Shown: in pieces, positions 6,855-13,883 of the stretch | Layout of the letters: each line of letters starts with the position of its first letter | How positions within the stretch are numbered: position 1 is the first letter of the stretch | Assembly (NCBI RefSeq): GCF_014645195.1 | Contig: NZ_BMLK01000003.1 | Span: forward strand, 124,001 to 188,000 | DNA from: Novosphingobium indicum | GTDB taxonomy: Bacteria > Pseudomonadota > Alphaproteobacteria > Sphingomonadales > Sphingomonadaceae | Length of the DNA stretch: 64,000 nt | Direction: 5' to 3' | Translations under genes and position numbers: made by a program | The notes under the pieces: generated by a model | Database searches by the model: none | What the model was told of the DNA's origin: nothing | What the model saw: only the letters and a program-made list of their open reading frames with translations

Positions 6855-7537
6855 TGACCGTCCAGAAGCCGATAACCGGAACCCCAGATCGTTTCGAGCG
6901 CAGGCGAGGCGAAGCCGTCTTCGAGTTTGCGCCGCAGGCGGCCGATGTTGACATCGACGACGTTCGTCTGCGGGTCGAAATTCATCTTCCACACGTCGCG
7001 CAGCAGCATTTCGCGGGTCAGGACTTCACCCGCGTTTTCCATGAAGTAGCGAAACAGTTCGAACTCCTTGGGGCTCAGCGACAGGTGGCGATTGTCGCGA
7101 AATGCCGTGCGGGCTTTCACATGGCATTCGAACGCCCCGTAGAGGATCACGGCGCTGTGCGCCCGGCCGGAAGCGCGGCGATGAAGCGCGCGCAGACGTG
7201 CCAGCAGCTCTTCGGCCTCGAATGGCTTGGCAAGATAGTCGTCGGCGCCACCGTCCAGACCTTCGGCGCGGTCCGTCGTGCGGCCTAGCGCGGACAGCAT
7301 CAGCACCGGAGTTCCGACGCCGCTTTCGCGGAGCCGCGAAAGGATCGTGAGCCCGTCAAGATCGGGAAGCATGCGGTCGAGGATGATCACGTCGAAGCGT
7401 TCGACACCGGCGCGCTTCAGCCCGTCGTTACCGGTAGCGGTCCAGGTCACGGCGTCGCCCGAATTGGCAGCCAGCTCCTGAACTTGCGAGGCGGCGCGAG
7501 CATCGTCCTCGATGTAGAGGATGTTGAGCCCGCTCAT
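6851..7537 (-). CDS. OmpR/PhoB-family response regulator
   Basis: 228 residues from ATG 7537 (MSGLNILYIEDD); the in-frame start at 7567 lacks support. The receiver domain covers residues 1-120, with the acidic pocket at D11/D12, the phospho-acceptor D54 (ILDRMLPDLDG) and the conserved Lys in DDYLAKPF. A winged-helix DNA-binding domain (trans_reg_C) covers ~130-225, ending IWGSGYRLL. It is first in a three-gene operon with the kinase and the secreted protein. The 13-bp inverted repeat 84 bp upstream (7621-7665) is a candidate regulatory site. Confidence 0.94.
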   Translation of the reverse strand: MSGLNILYIEDDARAASQVQELAANSGDAVTWTATGNDGLKRAGVERFDVIILDRMLPDLDGLTILSRLRESGVGTPVLMLSALGRTTDRAEGLDGGADDYLAKPFEAEELLARLRALHRRASGRAHSAVILYGAFECHVKARTAFRDNRHLSLSPKEFELFRYFMENAGEVLTREMLLRDVWKMNFDPQTNVVDVNIGRLRRKLEDGFASPALETIWGSGYRLLDGQ

Positions 7538-7620
7538 GATGCCTTGACGCTCCCCTTGTTGCCGCACCTAGTGTTTATTACTGCGCGCAGCTTGTAAATG
7601 CCACAAAAGGTTCTGGAATC

Positions 7621-7665
7621 CCCGCCCACGATATCGAGGAGGCACCCTCTGGTATCGTGGGCGGG
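7621..7665. repeat. 13-bp perfect inverted repeat upstream of the response regulator
   Basis: CCCGCCCACGATA at 7621-7633 pairs with TATCGTGGGCGGG at 7653-7665. The 19-nt loop contains a smaller GAGG...CCTC stem. The 7538-8073 gap holds no convincing gene. The repeat may be a structured 5' leader of the RR operon or a transposed palindromic repeat. Confidence 0.6.
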
Positions 7666-7696
7666 AATGCCCGTGCCGCTCCGTTTCGTCCTTCCG

Positions 7697-7724
7697 GGGA
7701 CAGGTCCTCCCGACCTGCGGTCCC
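7697..7724. repeat. GC-rich hairpin in the 7538-8073 gap
   Basis: GGGACAGGT and ACCTGCGGTCCC arms surround a CCTCCCG loop. It is the second hairpin in this 536-bp non-coding gap. The rest of the gap up to the csgG terminator at 8024 shows nothing I can assign. Confidence 0.35.
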
Positions 7725-8023
7725 GTCCGGCCGAACGAACCGGCACAGGGCGGGGGGTTACGGAACGCCGCTTAAGGGGACTGGGATCGGCGCGCCCGTT
7801 TCCCCGGATTGACGCGCGATGACCTTGGCGATCCTTACCCCCATGGTCCGGTTCGCCGTTACAATCGTGCGATATTCTCGTTCGAAAGACTTCATTGCCG
7901 GTCCTGGAATGCATGTCGATCCTACGAAAACCTATAGTACGCCTGAAGGGCGGATCGGTCCCCTGACAATGCCTGTTAGCCGTGCCTTGGGATGATGCCG
8001 AGTAAACGCAAAGTATAGCCCGA

Positions 8024-8055
8024 GAACAGGGTGGTCTCGTCGCTCCACCCTGTTC
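8024..8055 (-). terminator. Hairpin terminator after the CsgG-like gene
   Basis: Perfect 11-bp stem (GAACAGGGTGG at 8024-8034, CCACCCTGTTC at 8045-8055), 10-nt loop, 19 bp after the stop of the CsgG-like gene. There is no strong T-run on the minus strand. Confidence 0.6.
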
Positions 8056-8073
8056 CCGAATATCCGTGCGGGG

Positions 8074-8847
8074 TTACTGCGCTTCGGGGGCTGCCGCGGC
8101 AGCATCTGCCGGCAGGCCACCAAGCTGTGTCACCAGCTTGGTATAGGCGTCGAGATAGGCGAGAACGATGATCTGGCCGATCTTGGTGTTCTGGTAGCCG
8201 CCGCCACCGGCCGCCGCGAAAGTGCCGCCGAAGAAGCCGCCACCGCCGCCGCCGAAGCTGACGTCGGACTTGCGGGCATAGCCTTCGACCAGTGCCTCTT
8301 CCACAGTGGTACGGGCATTGACGATCGAGAGCGTGACGTTGGCCTCACCCTTCTTGATGTTGAGGCCGCCGGCAATCGCGCCGACGCTACGGCCGAACAG
8401 GCCGCCACCGATGCCGCCAAGCAGGCCGCCGACGCTGGTGCCGCCCGAGTTGCTGTTGGTCGAGACGATGTCCGGCTGCAGGAAGTAGTCGGCCGCCTTG
8501 ACCTGACCCTTGCCGAGGTTGGAACCGGCCTGCAATTCGCCCTGGTCGGCAAGTGCCCGCTCCATCGCGCGATTTTGCATCGAACGGCCACGGTTCACCA
8601 GCGTGAAGCAGCCCGAACGCTGGACGAACACGCGCAGGATCGCTTCGGGGCTGCCAAGGCTGAGTTCGCGCCACCACTTGTTGTCCGGTTCGACGATGGC
8701 CACGGTGCCAAGGTTCTGCGTGCACACGGGAATTTCCTGTGTGCCGCGATCCTGCTGCTTGCGTGCAGACGACTGGCTCTCGGCAAAAGACGAAGTTGAT
8801 GTGAGCGACACCGCCAACGCACCGAGTGCGCAAATAACCTTATTCAT
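8074..8847 (-). CDS. CsgG/HfaB-family secretion-pore-like protein
   Basis: 257 residues from ATG 8847, with a GGAGG Shine-Dalgarno 6 nt upstream; the open frame to 8940 is not needed. A signal peptide covers residues ~1-22 (ALAVSLTSTSSFA). The body carries CsgG-like features: an early beta strand with LGTVAIVEP, a helical stretch FTLVNRGRSM, and VKAADYFLQPDI, the segment that in CsgG/HfaB leads into the pore-forming region. Two glycine-rich segments (GGLLGGIGGGLFG and FGGGGGGFFGG) are notable. No lipobox cysteine is apparent. CsgG proteins export curli, HfaB anchors holdfast; no partner genes for either lie nearby. Confidence 0.75.
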   Translation of the reverse strand: MNKVICALGALAVSLTSTSSFAESQSSARKQQDRGTQEIPVCTQNLGTVAIVEPDNKWWRELSLGSPEAILRVFVQRSGCFTLVNRGRSMQNRAMERALADQGELQAGSNLGKGQVKAADYFLQPDIVSTNSNSGGTSVGGLLGGIGGGLFGRSVGAIAGGLNIKKGEANVTLSIVNARTTVEEALVEGYARKSDVSFGGGGGGFFGGTFAAAGGGGYQNTKIGQIIVLAYLDAYTKLVTQLGGLPADAAAAAPEAQ

Positions 8848-8966
8848 GAAGATCCTCCCTGTTACTGCCGCATGCAGGGCACGCGGACTGCCCAGTCCCG
8901 TTACAGACATAATCCTAGGTCTCGAAAGGACTTGGGACAAATGACGATGTCTGTGAGGATATACTA

Positions 8967-9827
8967 TCAGACGGTCGGAGTGACGGCCATGTTGTCTATG
9001 AGACGCGCCTTGCCGATGCGTGCGGCCACCAGCAGACGCATCGGTCGCGGCGAGTGGCTGTCGAGCGGGATAAGATTGTCCGCATCACGCAGTTCGGCAT
9101 AGTCGATCGAGAGGAAGCCTGAAGCAAGCAGGTCCGATTGCAGCGTGGCAAGGGCATCGGCGACCGACGACCCTGCCTCGATGGTGGCGATGGCCTTCTT
9201 CATGGCTGCAGGAAGCCCGGCGGCTTGGAGGCGTTGTTCGGCGGTCAGGTAGGCATTGCGCGAAGACATCGCCAGGCCATCCGCCTCGCGCACTGTCGGT
9301 ACGCCGAGGATGTTGTCGGCATGAGGACGCGTCAGGTCGAGATCGCGGGCCGTGCGGCGGATGACGGCAAGTTGCTGCCAGTCCTTCTCTCCGAACAGGG
9401 CCATGTCGGGCAGGACCTGATGGAACAGCTTGCAGACCACGGTGGCGACGCCATCGAAATGGCCCGGACGGGAGCCGCCGCACAAACCTTCGCTGACGCC
9501 GGATACCGAGATGTTCGTGGCAAAGCCCTGCGGGTACATCACGTCAACCGTGGGTGCCCAGACGAGCGCGACGCCTTCCTTTTCCAGCATAGCACAGTCG
9601 CGTTCGAGCTGGCGGGGGTAGGCATCAAGATCCTCGCCTGCGCCGAACTGCAGCGGGTTGACGAAGATCGAGACGGCGACGTGCTCCGCGCGCTTTTTGG
9701 CTTCGCGAACCAGTGTCAGATGACCTTCATGCAGCGCGCCCATGGTCGGCACCAGCGCAAGGGTTCCGGATTGGCGCAGCTGGGCAACTGCACTGCGCAG
9801 TGGATCAAGGCTGTGGACGATTTGCAT
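8967..9827 (-). CDS. panC: Pantothenate synthetase
   Basis: 286 residues, the usual length for PanC, which joins pantoate and beta-alanine using ATP in pantothenate (CoA) biosynthesis in the cytoplasm. Signature motifs are present: VPTMGALHEGHL with the HxGH adenylate-binding pair, VNPLQFGAGEDL, LFGEKDWQQL and a KMSKS-like MSSRN. The gene stands alone, divergent from mipZ, with a 139-bp gap between them; panB is not in the window. Confidence 0.97.
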   Translation of the reverse strand: MQIVHSLDPLRSAVAQLRQSGTLALVPTMGALHEGHLTLVREAKKRAEHVAVSIFVNPLQFGAGEDLDAYPRQLERDCAMLEKEGVALVWAPTVDVMYPQGFATNISVSGVSEGLCGGSRPGHFDGVATVVCKLFHQVLPDMALFGEKDWQQLAVIRRTARDLDLTRPHADNILGVPTVREADGLAMSSRNAYLTAEQRLQAAGLPAAMKKAIATIEAGSSVADALATLQSDLLASGFLSIDYAELRDADNLIPLDSHSPRPMRLLVAARIGKARLIDNMAVTPTV

Positions 9828-9966
9828 TGGCTGGGGCTGCTCCGATATGATGTGCTTGACCGGCAGACGCGCCAGCCCTTAGCCGCAGCGTGCCCTGTGC
9901 GGCAATGGATTTGAACTTACGAGGGTCAGCCAACCGGGCCCGCAGCAGGAAAGCGATCACCAGTTC

Positions 9967-10776
9967 GTGACAGCGCATCGCATCGTCTTCGCAAATGAAA
10001 AGGGTGGCACCGGCAAGTCCACCACGGCGGTTCATGTCGCCATCGCGCTTGCCTATCAGGGCGCGAATGTCGCCGCGATCGACCTCGATCCGCGTCAGCG
10101 CACCTTGTTCCGCTATCTGGAAAACCGGGTCGAGACCGAAAGACGCCGCGAAATCGCGCTGCCGGGCGCGCGCTTCGCGGTCTATGACGGCGACGATATC
10201 GCCGAGCTCGACGATCTCGCCGAGCAGATTGCCGATGGATACGACTTCCTGATCTTCGACACGCCCGGCCGCGACGATCCTTTCGCACGCCACGTGGCGA
10301 CCACCGCCGATACGCTGGTGACGCCGCTCAACGACAGCTTCGTCGACTTCGACCTGATCGGTCAGGTGGAGGGCGAGAGCTTCAAGGTGAAGAAGCTGTC
10401 CTTCTATGCCGAGCTCATGTGGGAAACGCGCAAGAAGCGCAGCATGAAGACGCTGGAAGAAGGCCGCAAGGAAATGGACTGGGTCGTGGTGCGCAACCGT
10501 GTCCAGCACGTCGAGGCACGCAACATGCGTCGTCTCGAAGGGGCGCTGGGCGAATTGTCCAAGCGCGTCGGTTTTCGCGTTGCCAGCGGCCTTTCGGAGC
10601 GCGTTATCTACCGCGAGCTTTTCCCTTCGGGCCTGACGCTGCTCGACAAGGGCTATCTGGGCGAGCTGGGCACCAGCCATCTTGTCGCGCGGCAGGAACT
10701 GCGCAGCCTCGTCGCCGGGCTGAAGCTGCCGATGCCGTCGCGCGGGCAGCAGGACCTGGCCCTTGCCGCGCAATAG
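9967..10776 (+). CDS. mipZ: MipZ-type ParA ATPase (division-site positioning)
   Basis: 269 residues from a GTG. It has the deviant Walker A motif of ParA/MinD ATPases (NEKGGTGKSTTAVH), the MipZ-type DLDPRQRTLFRYLENR stretch and the switch motif FDTPG. MipZ in Caulobacter binds ParB near the origin and inhibits FtsZ polymerisation, so the septum forms at mid-cell. Family placement rests on the residues after the A' motif and the alphaproteobacterial setting. It is first of a close-packed trio with a J-domain gene (9 bp later) and a phosphomannomutase. Confidence 0.88.
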   Translation: MTAHRIVFANEKGGTGKSTTAVHVAIALAYQGANVAAIDLDPRQRTLFRYLENRVETERRREIALPGARFAVYDGDDIAELDDLAEQIADGYDFLIFDTPGRDDPFARHVATTADTLVTPLNDSFVDFDLIGQVEGESFKVKKLSFYAELMWETRKKRSMKTLEEGRKEMDWVVVRNRVQHVEARNMRRLEGALGELSKRVGFRVASGLSERVIYRELFPSGLTLLDKGYLGELGTSHLVARQELRSLVAGLKLPMPSRGQQDLALAAQ

Positions 10777-10785
10777 CAGCGCGTC

Positions 10786-11076
10786 ATGCTGAAGCTGCTC
10801 TGGCTGATCGCGCTGGCCTGCATCGCCTGGCGCGTCCTCAAGGGCCGCTGGCCCTGGCAGAAGAAACCGCAGATCCGGCAGACCTTCGCACTGGCCCATG
10901 CCCGCGAAGTGCTCGGCGTGTCTGCGGGCGCGGGGCGCAAGGACATCCTCGAAGCCCATCGTCGCCGCCTTGCCGCGGTCCATCCCGACCGCGGCGGCAG
11001 CAGCGAGCAGGTGCATGAGGCTAACGCCGCGCGCGACATGCTGCTCGCCGAACTGACGCCGAAATCTTCAGCCTGA
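10786..11076 (+). CDS. Membrane-anchored J-domain protein
   Basis: 96 residues. An N-terminal membrane helix (MLKLLWLIALACIAWRVL) is followed by a short linker and a C-terminal J-domain with the HPD tripeptide (VHPDRGGS). The layout is like Tim14/Pam18 or the small DjlA-like proteins, not full DnaJ: no glycine-rich or zinc regions. It should recruit and stimulate DnaK at the inner membrane. It lies 9 bp after mipZ and 8 bp before the phosphomannomutase gene, suggesting one operon. Confidence 0.85.
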   Translation: MLKLLWLIALACIAWRVLKGRWPWQKKPQIRQTFALAHAREVLGVSAGAGRKDILEAHRRRLAAVHPDRGGSSEQVHEANAARDMLLAELTPKSSA

Positions 11077-11084
11077 ACCGGACA

Positions 11085-12479
11085 ATGCCCACCAACCACC
11101 GTTTCGAACCGACGATCCTGCGCGAATACGACATTCGCGGCGTGGTCGGTAAAACGCTGGGGGCTGAAGATGCTTATGCCGTGGGCCGCTCCTTCGCGAC
11201 GGTCGTGTTGCGCAACGGCGGGCGGCGCATTGTGGTGGGCTACGACGGCAGGCTCAGTTCGCCGATGCTGGAAGCGGCGCTGGTGGAGGGGCTCACGGAC
11301 GGCGGTGTAGACGTCGTGCGCATCGGTCTGGGACCCACGCCGATGCTCTACTATGCCGAGGCGTCGATGGCTGACGTCGATGGCGGTATCCAGATCACCG
11401 GCAGCCATAACCCGCGCGATCACAACGGCTTCAAGTTCGTGCTCGGCGGGCGCCCTTTCTTCGGGACGGATATCGAGGGCCTTGGCTCCATGGCGGCAGC
11501 GGGCGACTGGGACACTGGCTCGGGCCGCACGGAGGAGCGGAGCGTTCTGGAGGCCTATGTCGAGCGGCTGCTACACGGGGTTGAAGGCGTGCCGAAGGAA
11601 CCGTTGAAGGCACTCCGCATCGGCTGGGATGCCGGTAACGGGGCGGCCGGGCCGGCAGTCGAACTGCTGACGTCGCGGCTGCCCGGCGAGCACCATCTGC
11701 TCTTCACCGGGGTGGACGGGCACTTTCCCAATCATCACCCCGATCCCACCATCGAAGCGAACCTTGCCGATCTGCAGGCACTGGTTGCGCGCGAGGGGCT
11801 CGACTTCGGCGTCGCTTTCGATGGCGATGCCGACCGTATCGGCGCCATCGACAGCACAGGCCGCGTGATCTGGGGCGATCAACTGCTGGCGATCTTTGCC
11901 GAGGATGTGCTGCAGCGAATGCCGGGCGCGGCAGTGATTGCCGACGTGAAGGCTTCCCGCACGCTGTTCGACCGCGTGGCTCAACTGGGCGGGCAGCCGA
12001 TCATGTGGAAGTCGGGCCATTCGCTGGTGAAGGCCAAGATGCTCGAAACCGGCGCGCCGCTGGGGGGCGAGATGAGCGGGCATGTGTTTTTTGCCGATGA
12101 CTATTTCGGCTTCGACGATGGTCTCTATGCCGCCGTGCGGCTGATGGCCGCGACGGTGCGCCTGGGCACTCCGCTGACCGATCTGCGCACCGCCATGCCC
12201 GAGACGTTCAACACCCCCGAACTGCGCTTTCCCGTCGAGGAAAGCCGCAAGTTCGCAGCCATCGCGGAAGTGCAGGCGCGGCTGGCGCAGAGCGACGCGG
12301 ATATGGTCGCGATCGATGGTGTTCGCGTGACGACGCCGGACGGTTGGTGGTTGCTGCGCGCTTCGAACACGCAGGACGTGCTGACCGCGCGGGCCGAGAG
12401 CGAGAGAGCCGAGGGGCTCGAACGGCTGATCGGTCAGATCGATGCGCAACTGGCTCTGTCCGGCCTCGCGCGCAGCTAG
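11085..12479 (+). CDS. Phosphomannomutase/phosphoglucomutase
   Basis: 464 residues of the alpha-D-phosphohexomutase family. The catalytic phosphoserine loop is ITGSHNPRDHNG, the metal-binding loop is DGDADRIGAID, the sugar-binding loop is GGEMSGHVFF, and the C-terminal phosphate-binding region contains RASNTQD. It interconverts hexose 1- and 6-phosphates for nucleotide-sugar and exopolysaccharide or LPS synthesis. The N-terminus starts with EPTILREYDIRGVVGKT, typical of the bifunctional PMM/PGM group. Its stop overlaps by 4 bp the stop of the convergent MgtC/DUF4010 gene. Confidence 0.95.
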   Translation: MPTNHRFEPTILREYDIRGVVGKTLGAEDAYAVGRSFATVVLRNGGRRIVVGYDGRLSSPMLEAALVEGLTDGGVDVVRIGLGPTPMLYYAEASMADVDGGIQITGSHNPRDHNGFKFVLGGRPFFGTDIEGLGSMAAAGDWDTGSGRTEERSVLEAYVERLLHGVEGVPKEPLKALRIGWDAGNGAAGPAVELLTSRLPGEHHLLFTGVDGHFPNHHPDPTIEANLADLQALVAREGLDFGVAFDGDADRIGAIDSTGRVIWGDQLLAIFAEDVLQRMPGAAVIADVKASRTLFDRVAQLGGQPIMWKSGHSLVKAKMLETGAPLGGEMSGHVFFADDYFGFDDGLYAAVRLMAATVRLGTPLTDLRTAMPETFNTPELRFPVEESRKFAAIAEVQARLAQSDADMVAIDGVRVTTPDGWWLLRASNTQDVLTARAESERAEGLERLIGQIDAQLALSGLARS

Positions 12480-13807
12480 AAAATCATTACCAGCGCGCCG
12501 GCGATGACGGCGAGCGCTGCGGCAACGAGGGGCAGGGCACCGTGCTTGCCCTTGGTCCAGCCGCCCACGCTTGCCGACACGAAGCCCTTGAACAGCGTGT
12601 TGAGCGTGACTGAAAAGGCGAGCACCAGCGCTGCGGTCGTCTGGGGAAGCGTGTCGGAGGGCAGGTTGCCCATGGTGATGATCGTGGAATCGACATCGAC
12701 GGTGCCCGATACGGCCAGCACCAGCGCGAGTTCGCGGTCGCCGAACTGTTCCAGCACCCAACGCGCCGCGACCGTCAGCGCCATGACCAGCGCGGTGAGG
12801 ATGAATGCGGGGGCAAGGTCGAAGGGATTGCGCATCGGCACGTCTTCCTCGCTTTGTGAGGTCGGGCCACGCGGAACCTTGCGCAGGTACCAGGCGGTGA
12901 TGACGAGGCTGACCAGCATGCCGGGTATGATCAGGCGGATCAGCGGCAGCAGCGCGAAAGGCGCGATGGCGGCGGTGAGGGCGACGACGCGCAGGAACAT
13001 GACGACCGAGGCGGCCGAAACCCCTGCCGCTAGGATGGGCGTGCCCTCGGTTCCGTCGCGCATGCGCGTCGCGAGCGAGGCGGTCACCGCGGTGGAAGAA
13101 ACCATCGACCCTGCCGCTGCGGTTGCGATCACGGCGCGGGTCGGCCCCAGCATGCGCGCTGCGAAATAGCCGGCGAAGGAAAAGCCTGAGACGAGCACGA
13201 CCACCATCCACAATTTGCGCGGGTTCCACGCGTCGAAGGGGCCGTAGGGCTGATCGGGCAGGATAGGCAGGATCACGAGGGCTATCAGTGCGAAGCGCGC
13301 GATTGAGAGGACTTCCTTCTCGTTCAGGTGGCGCACCCAGCGGTGGAGCTGCTCGCGCATGGCAAGGATCAGGACCATGACGACGGCCACGGCAGTGCCG
13401 GTCAGTCGCTCTCCGGTGCCGACGAGAAAGCCGCTCGCCAGCGTCAGCAGCGCGACCACGCCGGATGTACCGTCTAGGCGGCCGCTTTCGCGCGAGGTAT
13501 GTTCATAGCCGAGCAGCACCAGCACCATTACGGCCACCAAAAGGCCGGTGGCGGGGCCGCGCGCGTGATCGAAGAGGATACCGGCAATACCACCCGCCAG
13601 CCCGATCAGCGCGAATGTCCGGAAGCCCGCGAAGCGCGACCCGGCGGCGCGCTCGCGCAGCACCCACCCGCGCTGCAGGCCTACGAGCAGGCCCAGCGCG
13701 AGGGCCATGGCGACATTGATCAGGTGGGCATAGCCGGGAAGCGAAATCATTGCGGGTGCTGTCGTTGCGGTTGCCCGGCTCATCGGCCAACCGGGGCGCT
13801 TGTGCAA
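12476..13807 (-). CDS. MgtC/SapB and DUF4010 domain membrane protein
   Basis: 443 residues from TTG 13807, which has an AAAGGCGG Shine-Dalgarno; ATG 13783 or 13750 are alternative starts without one. The N-terminal ~140 residues match the MgtC/SapB membrane domain (MALALGLLVGLQRGW, then FRTFALIGLAGGIAG). The C-terminal part is the DUF4010 region with about eight further membrane segments. The family is found in the inner membrane; its biochemical role is not settled. It ends convergently with the phosphomannomutase gene. Confidence 0.85.
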   Translation of the reverse strand: MHKRPGWPMSRATATTAPAMISLPGYAHLINVAMALALGLLVGLQRGWVLRERAAGSRFAGFRTFALIGLAGGIAGILFDHARGPATGLLVAVMVLVLLGYEHTSRESGRLDGTSGVVALLTLASGFLVGTGERLTGTAVAVVMVLILAMREQLHRWVRHLNEKEVLSIARFALIALVILPILPDQPYGPFDAWNPRKLWMVVVLVSGFSFAGYFAARMLGPTRAVIATAAAGSMVSSTAVTASLATRMRDGTEGTPILAAGVSAASVVMFLRVVALTAAIAPFALLPLIRLIIPGMLVSLVITAWYLRKVPRGPTSQSEEDVPMRNPFDLAPAFILTALVMALTVAARWVLEQFGDRELALVLAVSGTVDVDSTIITMGNLPSDTLPQTTAALVLAFSVTLNTLFKGFVSASVGGWTKGKHGALPLVAAALAVIAGALVMIF

Positions 13808-13883
13808 GAGACCGCCTTTCGCACGACGGGTTTATATGCTCCACCACCGGCATGGCATGGCGTTGCAGAACCGCGAAGGGACA

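Noticed and set aside
7538-8073. Small genes in the gap (frames at 7534-7914 and 7598-7822)
   Set aside because: They overlap hairpins, have no binding site or family likeness and are compositionally like non-coding DNA.
11571-13229. A 552-codon minus-strand frame across phosphomannomutase and MgtC genes
   Set aside because: It runs antisense to one and out of frame with the other; no domain.
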